Part shown: one piece after another, positions 25,556-34,849 of the stretch
Numbering within the stretch: the first letter of the stretch is position 1
Layout of the letters: each line of letters opens with the position of its first letter
Source: Serratia bockelmannii
GTDB lineage: Bacteria > Pseudomonadota > Gammaproteobacteria > Enterobacterales > Enterobacteriaceae
NCBI RefSeq assembly: GCF_008011855.1
Contig: NZ_VOUX01000002.1
Location: 186,001-250,000, forward strand
Direction: 5' to 3'
Length of the DNA: 64,000 bases
Made by a program: the position numbers and the translations under genes
The notes under the pieces: model-generated
The model's database searches: none
Told to the model about the DNA's origin: nothing
The model's input: only the letters and a program-made list of their open reading frames with translations

Positions 25556-26287
25556 TTACGCTTTGTCGCCCAGCAGCACGGATTCCAGCGCGATAACGAT
25601 CATTTCGTTAAAGGTGGTCTGGCGTTCCGCCGCCGTGGTCGCTTCGTGACGCAGGATGTGGTCGGACACGGTGCAGATGGTCAGCGCCTTGCAGCCGAAC
25701 TCTTCGTACAGCTCCGCCGCCACGCCGTAGATGCCGGCCGCTTCCATTTCCACGCCCAGGATGCCGTACTTCTTCATCACCTGGAACATGTCCGGATCCG
25801 GGGTGTAGAACAGATCGGCGGAGAAGATGTTGCCCACGCGCGCCGGGATGCCCTGCGCCGCCGCCGCGTCGACCGCGTTGCGCACCATGTCGAAGTCGGC
25901 GATCGCCGCGTAGTCGTTGTCCTTGAAGCGCAGACGGTTCACCTTGGAGTCGGTGCACGCGCCCATGCCGATCACCACGTCGCGCAGTTTGATATCGTCA
26001 CGCACCGCGCCGCAGGAACCGACGCGAATGATCTTCTTCACGCCGAATTCGGCAATCAGCTCGCGCGCATAGATGGAGCAGGACGGGATGCCCATACCGT
26101 GGCCCATCACGGAGATGCGGCGGCCTTTGTAGGTGCCGGTGAAGCCCAACATGCCGCGCACGTTGTTCACTTCCACCGCGCCTTCCAGGAAGGTTTCGGC
26201 GATGTATTTTGCGCGCAGCGGGTCGCCCGGCATCAGTACTACGTCAGCGAAATCACCCATCTCAGCATTAATGTGCGGCGTAGCCAT
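25556..26287 (-). CDS. deoD: Purine-nucleoside phosphorylase
   Basis: A 243-residue hexameric phosphorylase that splits (deoxy)purine nucleosides to base and (deoxy)ribose-1-phosphate. It has MATPHINAE at the start, [15 protein letters not shown] as the phosphate site, [33 protein letters not shown] and the catalytic Asp in VSDHI. A four-residue insertion (near AELYEEFG) makes it slightly longer than E. coli DeoD. AAGGAAG precedes the ATG. It is the last gene of deoCABD; a palindrome-bearing gap of 166 bp separates it from deoB. Confidence 0.97.
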   Translation of the reverse strand: MATPHINAEMGDFADVVLMPGDPLRAKYIAETFLEGAVEVNNVRGMLGFTGTYKGRRISVMGHGMGIPSCSIYARELIAEFGVKKIIRVGSCGAVRDDIKLRDVVIGMGACTDSKVNRLRFKDNDYAAIADFDMVRNAVDAAAAQGIPARVGNIFSADLFYTPDPDMFQVMKKYGILGVEMEAAGIYGVAAELYEEFGCKALTICTVSDHILRHEATTAAERQTTFNEMIVIALESVLLGDKA

Positions 26288-26372
26288 AATTTTCTTCCTT
26301 TAGAAATCTTATTTAATAAAAACGTCAAACATCTAAGCCTTGAATGTCGAGTTGCAGCCAGGCAGCTAGCGG

Positions 26373-26415
26373 GTGAATCCCCAGTCGCTTACTTGAGTAA
26401 GCGACTGGGGTTCAC
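26373..26415. repeat. Long palindromic element between deoB and deoD
   Basis: The two 14-bp arms at 26379-26392 and 26397-26410 (CCCCAGTCGCTTAC and complement) are perfect, with a 4-nt TTGA loop. Five further pairs (GTGAA/TTCAC) extend it past a single bulge. It lies in the gap between deoB and deoD, on the transcribed strand of the operon. Flanking sequence (about 26336-26450) also has partly repeated CTTGAAnG blocks, suggesting a roughly 110-bp dispersed intergenic repeat. I recall similar units in Yersinia/Serratia intergenic regions but cannot check. Confidence 0.75.
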
Positions 26416-26453
26416 GCGTGAAGCTAACAACGCTACGGCTTGAAAGACAGAGC

Positions 26454-27677
26454 TTAGAACAGGGTCTTACCGTAATCCATCGGCGACAGGCCAAAGTAAT
26501 TGGCGACGGTCTGGCCGATGTCGGCGAAGGTCTCGCGGTGGCCCAGCGAGCCCGGTTTCACTTTCGGGCCGTAAACCAGCACCGGGATGTGCTCGCGGGT
26601 GTGGTCGGTGCCCGGCCAGGTTGGGTCGCAGCCGTGGTCGGCGGTGAAGATGATGATGTCTTCGTCTTTCACCAGCTTCAGCAGCTCCGGCAGGCGGCGG
26701 TCGAACAGCTCCAGCGCGGCGGCGTAGCCCGCCACGTCGCGGCGGTGGCCGTAAGAGGAGTCGAAGTCCACGAAGTTGGTGAACACAATGGTGTTATCGC
26801 CGGCCTTTTCCATTTCAATCAGGGTCGCGTCAAACAGCGCATCGATGCCGGTCGCCTTCACCTTCTTGGTGATGCCAACGTTGGCGTAGATGTCGGCGAT
26901 TTTACCGATCGACACCACTTCGCCGCCCTTCTCGTCCACCAGCTTTTTCAGCACGGTCGGCGCCGGCGGCTCTACCGCCAGATCGTGACGGTTGCCGGTG
27001 CGCTGGAAGTGGCCCGGCTTATCGCCGACGAACGGACGCGCGATCACGCGACCGATGTTGTAACCGCCTTCGGTCAGCTCTTCACGCGCAATTTCGCACA
27101 GCTCATACAGACGATCCAGGCCGAAGGTTTCTTCATGGCAGGCGATCTGGAACACCGAGTCAGCGGAGGTGTAGAAAATCGGCTTGCCGGTTTTCATGTG
27201 CTCTTCGCCCAGCTGATCGAGGATCACGGTGCCGGATGAGTGGCAGTTGCCCAGGTAGCCCGGCAGCTTGGCGCGTTCGACCAGTTTGTCCAGCAGCGCC
27301 TGCGGGAAGCTGTTGTGCTCGTCCTTGAAGTAACCCCAGTCGAACAGCACCGGCACGCCGGCGATTTCCCAGTGGCCCGACGGCGTGTCTTTACCGGAAG
27401 AGAGTTCGCTGGCGTAAGCGTAAGCACCGATGATATCGGCGTTGCGATCCAGCCCCTGCGGGAAGTTGCCGGTGGACTCTTCCGCCGCTTTGCCAAGGCC
27501 CAGACGGCTCAGGTTAGGCAGCGTCAGAGGGCCCTGGCGGCCCACGTTGGCCTCACCACGCGCGCAAACTTCGGCAATATGGCCCAGGGTGTCAGAACCC
27601 CGATCGCCAAAACGTTCGGCGTCTTCGCTGGCACCGATACCGAAGGAGTCCAATACCATAATAAATGTACGTTTCAT
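26454..27677 (-). CDS. deoB: Phosphopentomutase
   Basis: A 407-residue alkaline-phosphatase-superfamily mutase, the same length as in E. coli. It converts (deoxy)ribose-1-phosphate to the 5-phosphate. The metal-binding start [19 protein letters not shown] contains the Asp; the phosphorylated Thr lies in [11 protein letters not shown]; the second metal site is [20 protein letters not shown]. The ATG at 27677 was chosen because AGGAGAG precedes it at 6 nt; the open frame extends eight codons upstream. It is third in deoCABD. Confidence 0.97.
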   Translation of the reverse strand: MKRTFIMVLDSFGIGASEDAERFGDRGSDTLGHIAEVCARGEANVGRQGPLTLPNLSRLGLGKAAEESTGNFPQGLDRNADIIGAYAYASELSSGKDTPSGHWEIAGVPVLFDWGYFKDEHNSFPQALLDKLVERAKLPGYLGNCHSSGTVILDQLGEEHMKTGKPIFYTSADSVFQIACHEETFGLDRLYELCEIAREELTEGGYNIGRVIARPFVGDKPGHFQRTGNRHDLAVEPPAPTVLKKLVDEKGGEVVSIGKIADIYANVGITKKVKATGIDALFDATLIEMEKAGDNTIVFTNFVDFDSSYGHRRDVAGYAAALELFDRRLPELLKLVKDEDIIIFTADHGCDPTWPGTDHTREHIPVLVYGPKVKPGSLGHRETFADIGQTVANYFGLSPMDYGKTLF

Positions 27678-27747
27678 CTGTGCTCTCCTGCGTGTTCTCA
27701 CGCTTTGGACGGCCGCGAAAAAGCCGCGGTCGTTCCTGATTCTTGGG

Positions 27748-29070
27748 TTATTCCGTGATGCGCTTATACACCACCGGCGTCGCTTCCGGCGCCTTGTCGC
27801 TCAGCGTCATTGCGCTGCGCACCGCATCGGCCGCCAGCTGCCAGCTCTCTTCATCGTTGGCGTGGATCATCGCCAGCGGTTGCTGGGTATCCACCTTATC
27901 GCCCAGGCGCGCCACCTCGGTCAGGCCAACGCTGTAGTCGATGGCGTCGCTTGCCCGGCGACGGCCGCCGCCCAGCGACACCACCGCCATACCCAGCGCA
28001 CGGGTATCCATGGCGCTGATGATGCCCGGCTTTTCAGCATACACCGGCTTGCTCAGCGTTGCCGCCGGCAGATAGCTATCATAACGTTCGACGAAGTCTA
28101 TCGGCCCTTGCTGCGCTGCCACCATGCGGCCAAACACCTCAGCCGCTTTGCCGTTGTCCAGCACCGCCTGCAGTTTGGCGCGCGCATCGGCCTCGTCTTG
28201 CGCCAGGCCGCCGGACAGCAGCATCTCCACGCACAGCGCCAGCGTCACTTCCAGCAGGCGCGGGTTGCGGTATTCGCCGGTCAGGAAGCGCACCGCTTCG
28301 CGCACTTCCACCGCGTTGCCGGCGCTGGAAGCCAGCACCTGGTTCATGTCGGTCAGCAGCGCGGTGGTCTTGCAGCCCGCGCCGTTGGCCACGCCGACGA
28401 TCGCCTGCGCCAAATCTTGCGACAGGGCATAGGTCGGCATAAAGGCGCCCGAGCCCACCTTCACGTCCATCACCAGCGCATCCAGCCCTTCCGCCAGCTT
28501 CTTGGCCAGAATGGAGGCGGTGATCAGCGGGATCGAATCCACGGTGGCGGTGATATCGCGGGTGGCGTAGAAACGTTTGTCCGCCGGCGCCAGCGAGCTG
28601 GTCTGGCCGATGATCGCCACGCCGACGTCCTGAATAATTTTGCGGAAGGCGTTATCGTCCGGGAAAATATTGAAGCCCGGAATGGCTTCCAGCTTGTCCA
28701 GCGTGCCGCCGGTATGCCCCAGGCCGCGGCCGGAGATCATCGGCACATAGCCGCCGCAGGCCGCCACCATCGGGCCGAGCATCAGCGAGGTCACGTCGCC
28801 CACGCCGCCGGTCGAATGCTTGTCGACGATAGGGCCGTTCAGCGCCAGGCTCTTCCAGTCCAGCACGGTGCCGGAATCGCGCATCGCCATGGTGAGCGCC
28901 ACGCGCTCCGGCATGCTCATGTCATGGAAATAAATGGTCATCGCCAGCGCGGCGATCTGCCCTTCCGACACCACGTTGTCGCGAATGCCGTTGATGAAGA
29001 AGCGGATTTCCGCTTCGCTTAACGGCTGGCCGTCGCGTTTCTTACGAATAATTTCTTGAGCCAGGAACAA
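27748..29070 (-). CDS. deoA: Thymidine phosphorylase
   Basis: A 440-residue phosphorylase that releases thymine and deoxyribose-1-phosphate. Key stretches are [26 protein letters not shown] (phosphate loop) and the [14 protein letters not shown] signature. The start is TTG at 29070: the frame begins with [13 protein letters not shown] as E. coli DeoA does, GGGGGA lies about 4 nt upstream, and the nearby ATG is out of frame. The length then equals E. coli (440). It lies between deoC and deoB. Confidence 0.96.
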   Translation of the reverse strand: MFLAQEIIRKKRDGQPLSEAEIRFFINGIRDNVVSEGQIAALAMTIYFHDMSMPERVALTMAMRDSGTVLDWKSLALNGPIVDKHSTGGVGDVTSLMLGPMVAACGGYVPMISGRGLGHTGGTLDKLEAIPGFNIFPDDNAFRKIIQDVGVAIIGQTSSLAPADKRFYATRDITATVDSIPLITASILAKKLAEGLDALVMDVKVGSGAFMPTYALSQDLAQAIVGVANGAGCKTTALLTDMNQVLASSAGNAVEVREAVRFLTGEYRNPRLLEVTLALCVEMLLSGGLAQDEADARAKLQAVLDNGKAAEVFGRMVAAQQGPIDFVERYDSYLPAATLSKPVYAEKPGIISAMDTRALGMAVVSLGGGRRRASDAIDYSVGLTEVARLGDKVDTQQPLAMIHANDEESWQLAADAVRSAMTLSDKAPEATPVVYKRITE

Positions 29071-29136
29071 GGCATCCCCCTGTGTCGCCGAGAGTCGGTG
29101 CAGACGGGCGCGCCAGGCGCCCGCCAACGAAATCGA

Positions 29137-29916
29137 TCAGTAACCGCCGCCGGCGGTCTGGGTCTGGTGGCCCAGCGCGGTCAGCAAGCTGGCCAGCAGG
29201 CTGGAAGCGCCAAAGCGGAAATGCCGCGCGTCGGCCCACCCCTCGCCCAGAATACGATCGGCAAGTTGCAGATAATGCAGCGCGTCTTCCGCGGTGCGCA
29301 CGCCGCCGGCCGGCTTGAAGCCCACGGTCTTCGCCACGCCCATATCGCGGATCACCGACATCATCAGCTCGGCGCTCTCCAGGGTGGCGTTGACCGGCAC
29401 CTTGCCGGTGGAGGTCTTGATAAAGTCCGCCCCGGCCTTGATGGCGATCTCGGACGCTTTGCGGATCAGATCGGCCTGCTTCAGCTCACCGGTTTCGACG
29501 ATCACTTTCAGCAGCACGTTGGCCGCCTGGCATGCCTGCTTGCACTGTTTCACCAGCTCGAAGCCGACCTGTTCGTTGCCGGCGATCAGCGCGCGGTAAG
29601 GGAACACCACGTCCACTTCATCCGCGCCATAGGCGATGGCCGCGCGGGTTTCCGCCAGCGCGATGTCGATATCGTCGTTGCCATGCGGGAAGTTGGTCAC
29701 GGTGGCGATACGGATGTCCGGCGTGCCTTGCTCGCGCAGCGCCTTACGCGCCACCGGGATAAAACGCGGGTAGATGCAGATGGCCGCCGTGTGGCCGGCC
29801 GGGCTGTTGGCCTGACGACAGAGGGCGATCACTTTCTCGTCGGTGTCATCATCATTCAGCGTGGTTAAATCCATCAAGTTCAGCGCACGTTGCGCTGCTG
29901 CGGTTAATTCGGTCAT
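29137..29916 (-). CDS. deoC: Deoxyribose-phosphate aldolase
   Basis: A 259-residue class I aldolase that cleaves deoxyribose-5-phosphate to glyceraldehyde-3-phosphate and acetaldehyde. The Schiff-base Lys lies in [10 protein letters not shown] and the second active-site Lys in [15 protein letters not shown]; Asp is in [11 protein letters not shown]. The ATG at 29916 follows GGAGAG and gives the same length as E. coli. An in-frame upstream extension is considered spurious. It is the first gene of the deo operon. Confidence 0.97.
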   Translation of the reverse strand: MTELTAAAQRALNLMDLTTLNDDDTDEKVIALCRQANSPAGHTAAICIYPRFIPVARKALREQGTPDIRIATVTNFPHGNDDIDIALAETRAAIAYGADEVDVVFPYRALIAGNEQVGFELVKQCKQACQAANVLLKVIVETGELKQADLIRKASEIAIKAGADFIKTSTGKVPVNATLESAELMMSVIRDMGVAKTVGFKPAGGVRTAEDALHYLQLADRILGEGWADARHFRFGASSLLASLLTALGHQTQTAGGGY

Positions 29917-30139
29917 AAAACTCTCCAACTGAGTACCTGGGTGTTGGCGAGCGGACTTGGTTCCATGAAGATAGCGCAGGGGAACGGCGTTCCCGCGGCG
30001 GCAACTGAGATCCTTCTCACCGCACATGGCCACCCGCCTTGCGGCCGGCCAGTAATAGCTATTTGAACACGAATGCCGAGGGCGATTCGCGTTCATCGTC
30101 ACACTATATGAAATAGCACTGTAACAGACCGGAATTATA

Positions 30140-30155
30140 TGTGAAGAACATCACA
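30140..30155 (-). promoter_or_regulatory. CRP-binding site upstream of deoC
   Basis: TGTGAAGAACATCACA has both CRP half-sites (TGTGA and TCACA) exact with 6-bp spacing and AT-rich flanks. The E. coli deo operon is CRP/CytR regulated. Confidence 0.8.
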
Positions 30156-30243
30156 AAATAACGCGATATCGTTCACAAATTCGCTAAAGAAGCGGCTGAA
30201 GATCGCGGGTGCGACAAACACCCACGTTGCTTAGAGTATAGGC

Positions 30244-30278
30244 GGAGTCCCGCGATCGGTCGCGCCGTCGCGGGCTCC
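30244..30278. terminator. GC-rich hairpin after the NupC-family gene
   Basis: GGAGTCCCGCGA (30244-30255) pairs with TCGCGGGCTCC (30268-30278) with one unpaired T. It is just downstream of the transporter stop on the minus strand. No U tract is seen; it may still limit read-through into deoC. Confidence 0.45.
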
Positions 30279-30286
30279 GTGAAGGC

Positions 30287-31564
30287 TTACAGCGCCAGGA
30301 AGAAACCGGCGATGGTGGCGCTCATCAGGTTGGACAGCGTGCCCGCCGCCACGGCTTTCAGACCGAAGCGCGCGATGTCATGGCGACGGTTGGGCGCCAT
30401 GCTGCCCAAACCGCCCAGCAGGATCGCCACCGAGGAGAGGTTGGCAAAGCCGCACAGCGCAAAGGAGATGATCGCCTTGGTGTGCGTTGACAGCACCTGC
30501 AGGCCTTCTGCCGCCACCACATCGTCCGGGCGCAGATAGGCGCCGAAGTTCATGTAGGCGACAAACTCGTTGACGATGATCTTCTGGCCGATAAACGAAC
30601 CGGCGGTCATCGCTTCACTCCACGGCACGCCGATCAGGAAGGCGATCGGTGAGAACACCCAACCGAGGATCAGTTCGAGCGACAGCTGCGGGTAATCGAA
30701 CCAGCCGCCGATGCCGCCGAGAATGCCGTTGAGCAAGGCGATCAGCGCGATAAACGCCAGCAGCATCGCACCGACGTTCAGCGCCAGCTGCATGCCGGAG
30801 GCCGCGCCGGAAGCCGCCGCGTCGATCACGTTGGCCGGACGCTCTTCTTCGGCGATCAGCTTCATCGCATCGTCTTTATCGTGGGTCTGCTCGGTTTCCG
30901 GCACCATCAGCTTGGCGAACAGCAGCCCGCCCGGCGCGGCCATGAAGGACGCGGCGATCAGGTATTCCAACGGTACGCCCATCTGCGCGTACCCCGCCAA
31001 CACCGAACCGGCCACCGAGGCCAGGCCGCCGCACATCACGGCGAACAGTTCTGACTGGCTCATGGTGGCGATATACGGGCGCACCACCAGCGGCGCTTCG
31101 GTCTGGCCGACGAAAATGTTGGCGGTCGCCGACAGCGATTCGGTGCGCGAGGTGCCCAGCAGCTTGTGCAGGCCGCCGCCCAGCACACGGATCACCAACT
31201 GCATGATGCCGAGGTAGTACAGCACCGCAATCAGCGAGGAGAAGAACACGATCACCGGTAGAACGCGCAGCGCGAACACGAAGCCGCCGCCGCCGAACAC
31301 TTCGAACATCTTGTCGGACACCAGCCCGCCGAAGATGAACGAAATGCCCTGATTGCCGTAGGCGATAACGTTTGCCACGCCGTTAGACATACTGCCGAGG
31401 ATGCTGCGGCCCAGCGGCACGTAGAGCACCAGCGCGCCGATGCCGATCTGAATGATGAACGCCCACACGACGGTGCGCAATTTGATGGCCCGGCGGTTGC
31501 TGGAGAGCAGCACCGCAATGGCGATCAGCACCGCCATGCCGACCAGACTCATGATGAGTTGCAT
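30287..31564 (-). CDS. NupC-family concentrative nucleoside transporter
   Basis: A 425-residue proton-coupled nucleoside permease of the CNT family. It has about eight to ten membrane segments and the family motifs [30 protein letters not shown] and [14 protein letters not shown]. Its position just upstream of deoC and a CRP/CytR-like promoter imply import of deoxynucleosides for the Deo enzymes. In E. coli this interval holds yjjI/yjjW instead. The ATG at 31564 follows AGGGAAA; an ATG four codons further in is possible. It is not clear whether it is the NupC or NupX subtype. Confidence 0.92.
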   Translation of the reverse strand: MQLIMSLVGMAVLIAIAVLLSSNRRAIKLRTVVWAFIIQIGIGALVLYVPLGRSILGSMSNGVANVIAYGNQGISFIFGGLVSDKMFEVFGGGGFVFALRVLPVIVFFSSLIAVLYYLGIMQLVIRVLGGGLHKLLGTSRTESLSATANIFVGQTEAPLVVRPYIATMSQSELFAVMCGGLASVAGSVLAGYAQMGVPLEYLIAASFMAAPGGLLFAKLMVPETEQTHDKDDAMKLIAEEERPANVIDAAASGAASGMQLALNVGAMLLAFIALIALLNGILGGIGGWFDYPQLSLELILGWVFSPIAFLIGVPWSEAMTAGSFIGQKIIVNEFVAYMNFGAYLRPDDVVAAEGLQVLSTHTKAIISFALCGFANLSSVAILLGGLGSMAPNRRHDIARFGLKAVAAGTLSNLMSATIAGFFLAL

Positions 31565-31644
31565 GCAAAGTTTCCCTGTTGCAAAAAATAAAGTACATCC
31601 CTGCTCATGAAGAGAGGTCTGCTATTGGAGTGTTTCGGGGGGGG

Positions 31645-31740
31645 ATTATACTGAGCGAGGTCACCCTCGCACCGATTTATGTCACAAATGTATACAACGA
31701 GACGCAAATGAAAATCTTATAACGTGATACAAGTCACGTT
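31645..31740 (-). promoter_or_regulatory. CRP/CytR-type tandem promoter of the nucleoside transporter
   Basis: On the minus strand a TATAAT -10 (31645-31650) predicts a start near 31637-31638. A CRP half-site TCACA (31682-31686, site centre 31678.5) and a palindromic site (31721-31740, AACGTGA-N6-TCACGTT, centre 31730.5) are 52 bp apart, at about -41 and -93. That is the geometry of CRP-CytR-CRP promoters such as nupG and deoP2 in E. coli. The intervening GTTGTAT resembles the CytR GTTGCATT half-site. Confidence 0.72.
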
Positions 31741-31749
31741 ATGTTGACT

Positions 31750-32532
31750 TCAATTTGGCATGGCGAACAGCGTTTGGGTATTGCGTTGCAGGTGGGCGGC
31801 GATCTCGTCGGCCGACTCCGGCCGCAGTTCACACAGCGTCTGAAACACCTCGGCGGCGCGTTCGGGGCGATTCGGTTGCCCTTGATAGCCGGCCAGCGGC
31901 ATGTCCGGCGCATCGGTCTCCAGCAGCAGCGCCTCTAGCGGCAGCTGCGCCATCACGGCACGCGTTTTCTGCGCCCGCTCATAAGTGATGGTGCCGCCCA
32001 CGCCGATGTAATAGCCGAGGCGAATAAACGCCTGCGCCTGCGACAGGCTACCAGCAAAGCCGTGCACCACACCGCGACGCGGCAGCTGCATGCGCCGCAG
32101 CGCGGCGGCCAACTGATCGTGGGTGCGGCGCGAATGCAGGATCACCGGAAGGTCATACTGTTTCGCCAGCTTCAACTGGGCCAGCAGCAGGCTTTGCTGC
32201 CGCTCGAACTGTGGGTTGTCCATATACAGATCGAGCCCGATCTCCCCCACCGCCACCAGCTTGTGCGGCCGTTCGGCCAACAGCATCGCCAGCTGTTCCA
32301 GCTGCGGCTCATGATGCTGCGCGATATATAGCGGGTGCAGACCCAGCGCGGCGAACAGCGGCGCATGCTCCTGCGCCAGCCGCAACACCCGCGCGAAGCG
32401 ATCGGCAGTGACCGTCGGGACGATGATGCGCTGCACGCCGGCGCTTGCCGCCCGCGCCAGGCTCTCGACTTCATGCCCGGTAAAGGGCGGGAAATCGAAA
32501 TGGCAGTGGGTATCGGTAAAGGCGTAACTCAC
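31750..32532 (-). CDS. yjjV: TatD-family metal-dependent hydrolase
   Basis: A 260-residue TIM-barrel hydrolase. The metal-ligand motifs are TDTHCHFDF (N-terminal HxH), VGEIGLDL (Glu), VILHSRRTHDQL (His), VVHGFAGS (His) and LLLETDAPDMPL (Asp). TatD relatives act as DNases or on D-aminoacyl-tRNA; YjjV itself has no settled substrate. Its start overlaps the end of yjjU by 4 bp, so the pair is translationally coupled as in E. coli. Confidence 0.94.
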   Translation of the reverse strand: MSYAFTDTHCHFDFPPFTGHEVESLARAASAGVQRIIVPTVTADRFARVLRLAQEHAPLFAALGLHPLYIAQHHEPQLEQLAMLLAERPHKLVAVGEIGLDLYMDNPQFERQQSLLLAQLKLAKQYDLPVILHSRRTHDQLAAALRRMQLPRRGVVHGFAGSLSQAQAFIRLGYYIGVGGTITYERAQKTRAVMAQLPLEALLLETDAPDMPLAGYQGQPNRPERAAEVFQTLCELRPESADEIAAHLQRNTQTLFAMPN

Positions 32533-33647
32533 AGCGCCCCCCCTTCACCCGGCGGCAGATCGCCCGGCAGGATGATTTTCGGCGCCGCTACTGCCGCCTC
32601 CGGCTGCGCCGCCCGCTCGGTGGGCATGGCGATGTCGGTCACGATCGGCGAAGGCATTCTGACGTTCTCCGGCTGGATCAGGCGGCGCGACAACGCTTTT
32701 CGCACCTTGATGCCGTCGGGCTCCGGCTGTGCCATCCACTGGCCGACGGTGGCCAGAAAGTAGCGGCCACAGCGGCGCCCCAGGTGATAATCCTGATTGA
32801 GCGCTCCCAATCGGCTGCCCAGCGCATTGCTGGCCAGCGGCTTCGGCGGGAAGATCTCGAAGATGCGCAGCTTGCCCGGCGGCTTTTCGATAAAGCGCTG
32901 GATGCGGTGATAGCTTTGCTCGTGATGCTGCAGGATGCGCACCATCTGCTGCAGGCTGCTGTCGCTCAGCCAATGCTCCATGCGCTTCATCCACTGCGGG
33001 GTGTAGTACATCTGCGAAGGCACGGTGCGGATCACCACGATAGTGTCGGCGCCGCGGCGATAGGCCTCTTCCACCGGGATCGCATCACTGATGCCGCCGT
33101 CCTGATAGCTGACGCCGTCCAGCTCCACGCCCTGGCGATAGAAGCCGGGAATGGCGCTGGATGCCTTGATGGCCGGCAGCCAGCGTTCGCGCTGCGCAGG
33201 CAGATAGGTCGGCTCGAAATCGTCGCTGCGGCAGGCGCACAGTAAGAATTCGCGCCCGTCGGTAAAATGCTGTTCCGCCACGTCCATCGCCAGCGGCATC
33301 TGCGCCGCCGCCGTATCAACCAGCCAATCGAGATCGATCAGATGCCCGCCACGCACGAAGCGCAGCGGATTGAAGAACTGTGCCGAAGTGGTGTAACGGG
33401 TGATCACCCGGCGCGCGTAGCCCATCTGCCCGCAGATATAGGCAGACAGATTCTGAGCGCCGGCCGATGTGCCGATCAGCAGATCGAAAGGGTTAAAGCC
33501 CGCGCGCTGAAACTCGTCCAGCACGCCGGCGGTGAAAATGCCGCGCTGGCCGCCGCCTTCGCAGACCAGCGCCATTTTGCCTGGCCGAAAGGGTTTAGAC
33601 GCCAGCGGTTCTATATTGCCGAGCGTGATGGGTATTCTGTATCCCAA
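32529..33647 (-). CDS. yjjU: Patatin-like phospholipase YjjU
   Basis: A 372-residue patatin-family protein. The oxyanion hole GGGQRG (residues about 31-36), nucleophile elbow GTSAG, and catalytic Asp in YQDGGISD form the Ser-Asp dyad of patatin lipases; a Pro-rich divergent C-terminus follows residue 330. The start is TTG at 33647: it gives the conserved GYRIPITLGNIEPL, has GAGGA at about 7 nt, and begins 10 bp after the CsbD-like stop. An ATG in between is out of frame. The physiological lipid substrate is unknown. Confidence 0.92.
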   Translation of the reverse strand: MGYRIPITLGNIEPLASKPFRPGKMALVCEGGGQRGIFTAGVLDEFQRAGFNPFDLLIGTSAGAQNLSAYICGQMGYARRVITRYTTSAQFFNPLRFVRGGHLIDLDWLVDTAAAQMPLAMDVAEQHFTDGREFLLCACRSDDFEPTYLPAQRERWLPAIKASSAIPGFYRQGVELDGVSYQDGGISDAIPVEEAYRRGADTIVVIRTVPSQMYYTPQWMKRMEHWLSDSSLQQMVRILQHHEQSYHRIQRFIEKPPGKLRIFEIFPPKPLASNALGSRLGALNQDYHLGRRCGRYFLATVGQWMAQPEPDGIKVRKALSRRLIQPENVRMPSPIVTDIAMPTERAAQPEAAVAAPKIILPGDLPPGEGGAL

Positions 33648-33657
33648 CTTGGCATCC

Positions 33658-33843
33658 TCAGTGAGACGTTTTCTCCGAGGATACCGCGTCTCGCTCTCTT
33701 CCGTAATCCTCTTGCAGTACGCCGGCGAGGAAATCGTTGCTGCCGGCCAGCCAGGCGCAATCGCTGCCGGACCATTCGGCCCACGCCTGCCATACCTGGC
33801 CTTTCAGCTGTTTCCAGCGCCCGACGATGATGTCGCTGTTCAT
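33658..33843 (-). CDS. CsbD-like small stress protein
   Basis: A 61-residue protein with the CsbD/YjbJ pattern (GRWKQLKGQVWQAWAEW, then GSNDFLAGVLQEDYGRERD). The family is general-stress (SigmaB or RpoS) induced; its function is unknown. GGAGGG precedes the ATG. It ends 10 bp before yjjU, making a probable CsbD-yjjU-yjjV transcript. I do not recall a CsbD gene at this point in E. coli. Confidence 0.85.
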   Translation of the reverse strand: MNSDIIVGRWKQLKGQVWQAWAEWSGSDCAWLAGSNDFLAGVLQEDYGRERDAVSSEKTSH

Positions 33844-33911
33844 GTCCGGCCCTCCCCGACGTGAGAAAAGGAGTTAAGCTTTGTTACAGTTTACGGGAAA
33901 ATGCCGGCCGG

Positions 33912-34073
33912 CTAAGGGCGCCGGCGGCCGGTGAACAGGCTGACCAGGAACAGGATGATGCCGACGACGAACACGATTTTAGCCGCCCAGGCGGCGGTGC
34001 CCGCCAGCGAACCGAACCCCAGTGCCGCAGCGATAAGCGCGATAACTAAAAAGATAATGCCCCAACGAAACAT
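33912..34073 (-). CDS. ytjA: DUF1328 small membrane protein YtjA
   Basis: A 53-residue, two-helix membrane protein ([45 protein letters not shown]), nearly identical to E. coli YtjA. The function is unknown. The ATG at 34073 has AAGGAG at 6 nt; the frame upstream of it is not coding. It lies between osmY and the CsbD-like gene. Confidence 0.93.
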   Translation of the reverse strand: MFRWGIIFLVIALIAAALGFGSLAGTAAWAAKIVFVVGIILFLVSLFTGRRRP

Positions 34074-34169
34074 AAGCTTCTCCTTACCATTGTGAAAAAA
34101 TTCGCTGCCGTCTACCGCCCCGACAACGGGACATCGACGGCAAATCAGTTTCTTTTTTTGGTGGTACAC

Positions 34170-34193
34170 GTCGGGCCGCCTTGACGGCCCGAC
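34170..34193. terminator. Hairpin between osmY and ytjA
   Basis: GTCGGGCCG (34170-34178) and CGGCCCGAC (34185-34193) form a perfect 9-bp stem with a 6-nt loop just downstream of osmY. There is no immediate U tract; an A/T-rich run on the minus strand follows about 12 nt later. Confidence 0.55.
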
Positions 34194-34234
34194 AGATGCG
34201 GCTTGTTGTTACTTGTTACGGGCGCCTGGCGGGA

Positions 34235-34849
34235 TTACTGCTTAACCACCAGGTCGTTTTTCACGCTTTTCACGCCATCGATAGCCTTGGCGATGCTTTC
34301 GGCACGCTCAGACTGCGCCTGCGTTTTCACTTCACCGGAAAGCTGCACCACGCCATCGGTGGTTTCCACTTTCACATTGCGCGACGGCACGATGTCATCG
34401 GCCAGCAGCTTGGCTTTCAGCTCACTGGTGGTGGCGGTGTCGCCGGCATACGATTTGATCGATTGATTGGCTTCATCTTTCACGTGCAGCTTGTCGCTAA
34501 CGGTTTTGACGCCTTCCACCTTGCCGGCAACCGCAACTGCATGCTCCGCCTGCGCCTGGCTGCCGACAAACCCGCTCAGGATCACGGTCCCTTTTTCGGT
34601 TTTCACCGAAATGTCAGTGCTTTTGATGGTCTTATCGTCCACCAACGCACTTTTAACTTTAGCCGTTATCGCGCTGTCATCCATGTAACCGTCAACTTTT
34701 TTCATGGAGCTATCGATTTTGGCACCGGCACTGTCCGCGGCGTTAGACGCCTTGTTGAGCAGACTGTCTTCGGCTAGCGCAGTGCCGCTCACCAAAGCAG
34801 AACCCAAAACAACAGCCATCAGCGAGTGTGCAAATTTGGTCTTTTTCAT
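34235..34849 (-). CDS. osmY: Osmotically inducible periplasmic protein OsmY
   Basis: A 204-residue periplasmic protein. The signal peptide (cleavage after GTALA) is followed by two BON domains (about 55-125 and 135-204), each with the [20 protein letters not shown] core and Gly pattern. E. coli OsmY is RpoS- and hyperosmolarity-induced and acts as a periplasmic chaperone. The ATG follows AAGGAAGAG. The promoter lies in the 517-bp gene-free region upstream. Confidence 0.96.
   Translation of the reverse strand: MKKTKFAHSLMAVVLGSALVSGTALAEDSLLNKASNAADSAGAKIDSSMKKVDGYMDDSAITAKVKSALVDDKTIKSTDISVKTEKGTVILSGFVGSQAQAEHAVAVAGKVEGVKTVSDKLHVKDEANQSIKSYAGDTATTSELKAKLLADDIVPSRNVKVETTDGVVQLSGEVKTQAQSERAESIAKAIDGVKSVKNDLVVKQ

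Larger units (their letters stand above)
29917..30286 (-). promoter_or_regulatory. deo operon promoter region
   Basis: This 370-bp gene-free stretch holds a near-perfect CRP site (TGTGA-N6-TCACA at 30140-30155). A weaker CRP-like site is centred about 22 bp upstream (around 30162-30177, CGCGA-N6-TCACA). A -10-like CTATTT near 30112-30117 would put the first site near -42. A TATAAT on the minus strand (30134-30139) abuts the CRP site. No clear DeoR palindrome was found. The far end has the nup-gene hairpin. Confidence 0.7.

Noticed and set aside
29137-30102. An N-terminally extended deoC
   Set aside because: The extension lies in the promoter region with the CRP sites and has no counterpart; the ATG at 29916 gives the usual 259 residues.
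30162-30177. A second CRP site in the deo promoter as strong as the first
   Set aside because: Only one half-site (TCACA) is good; it is mentioned as weak and not listed on its own.
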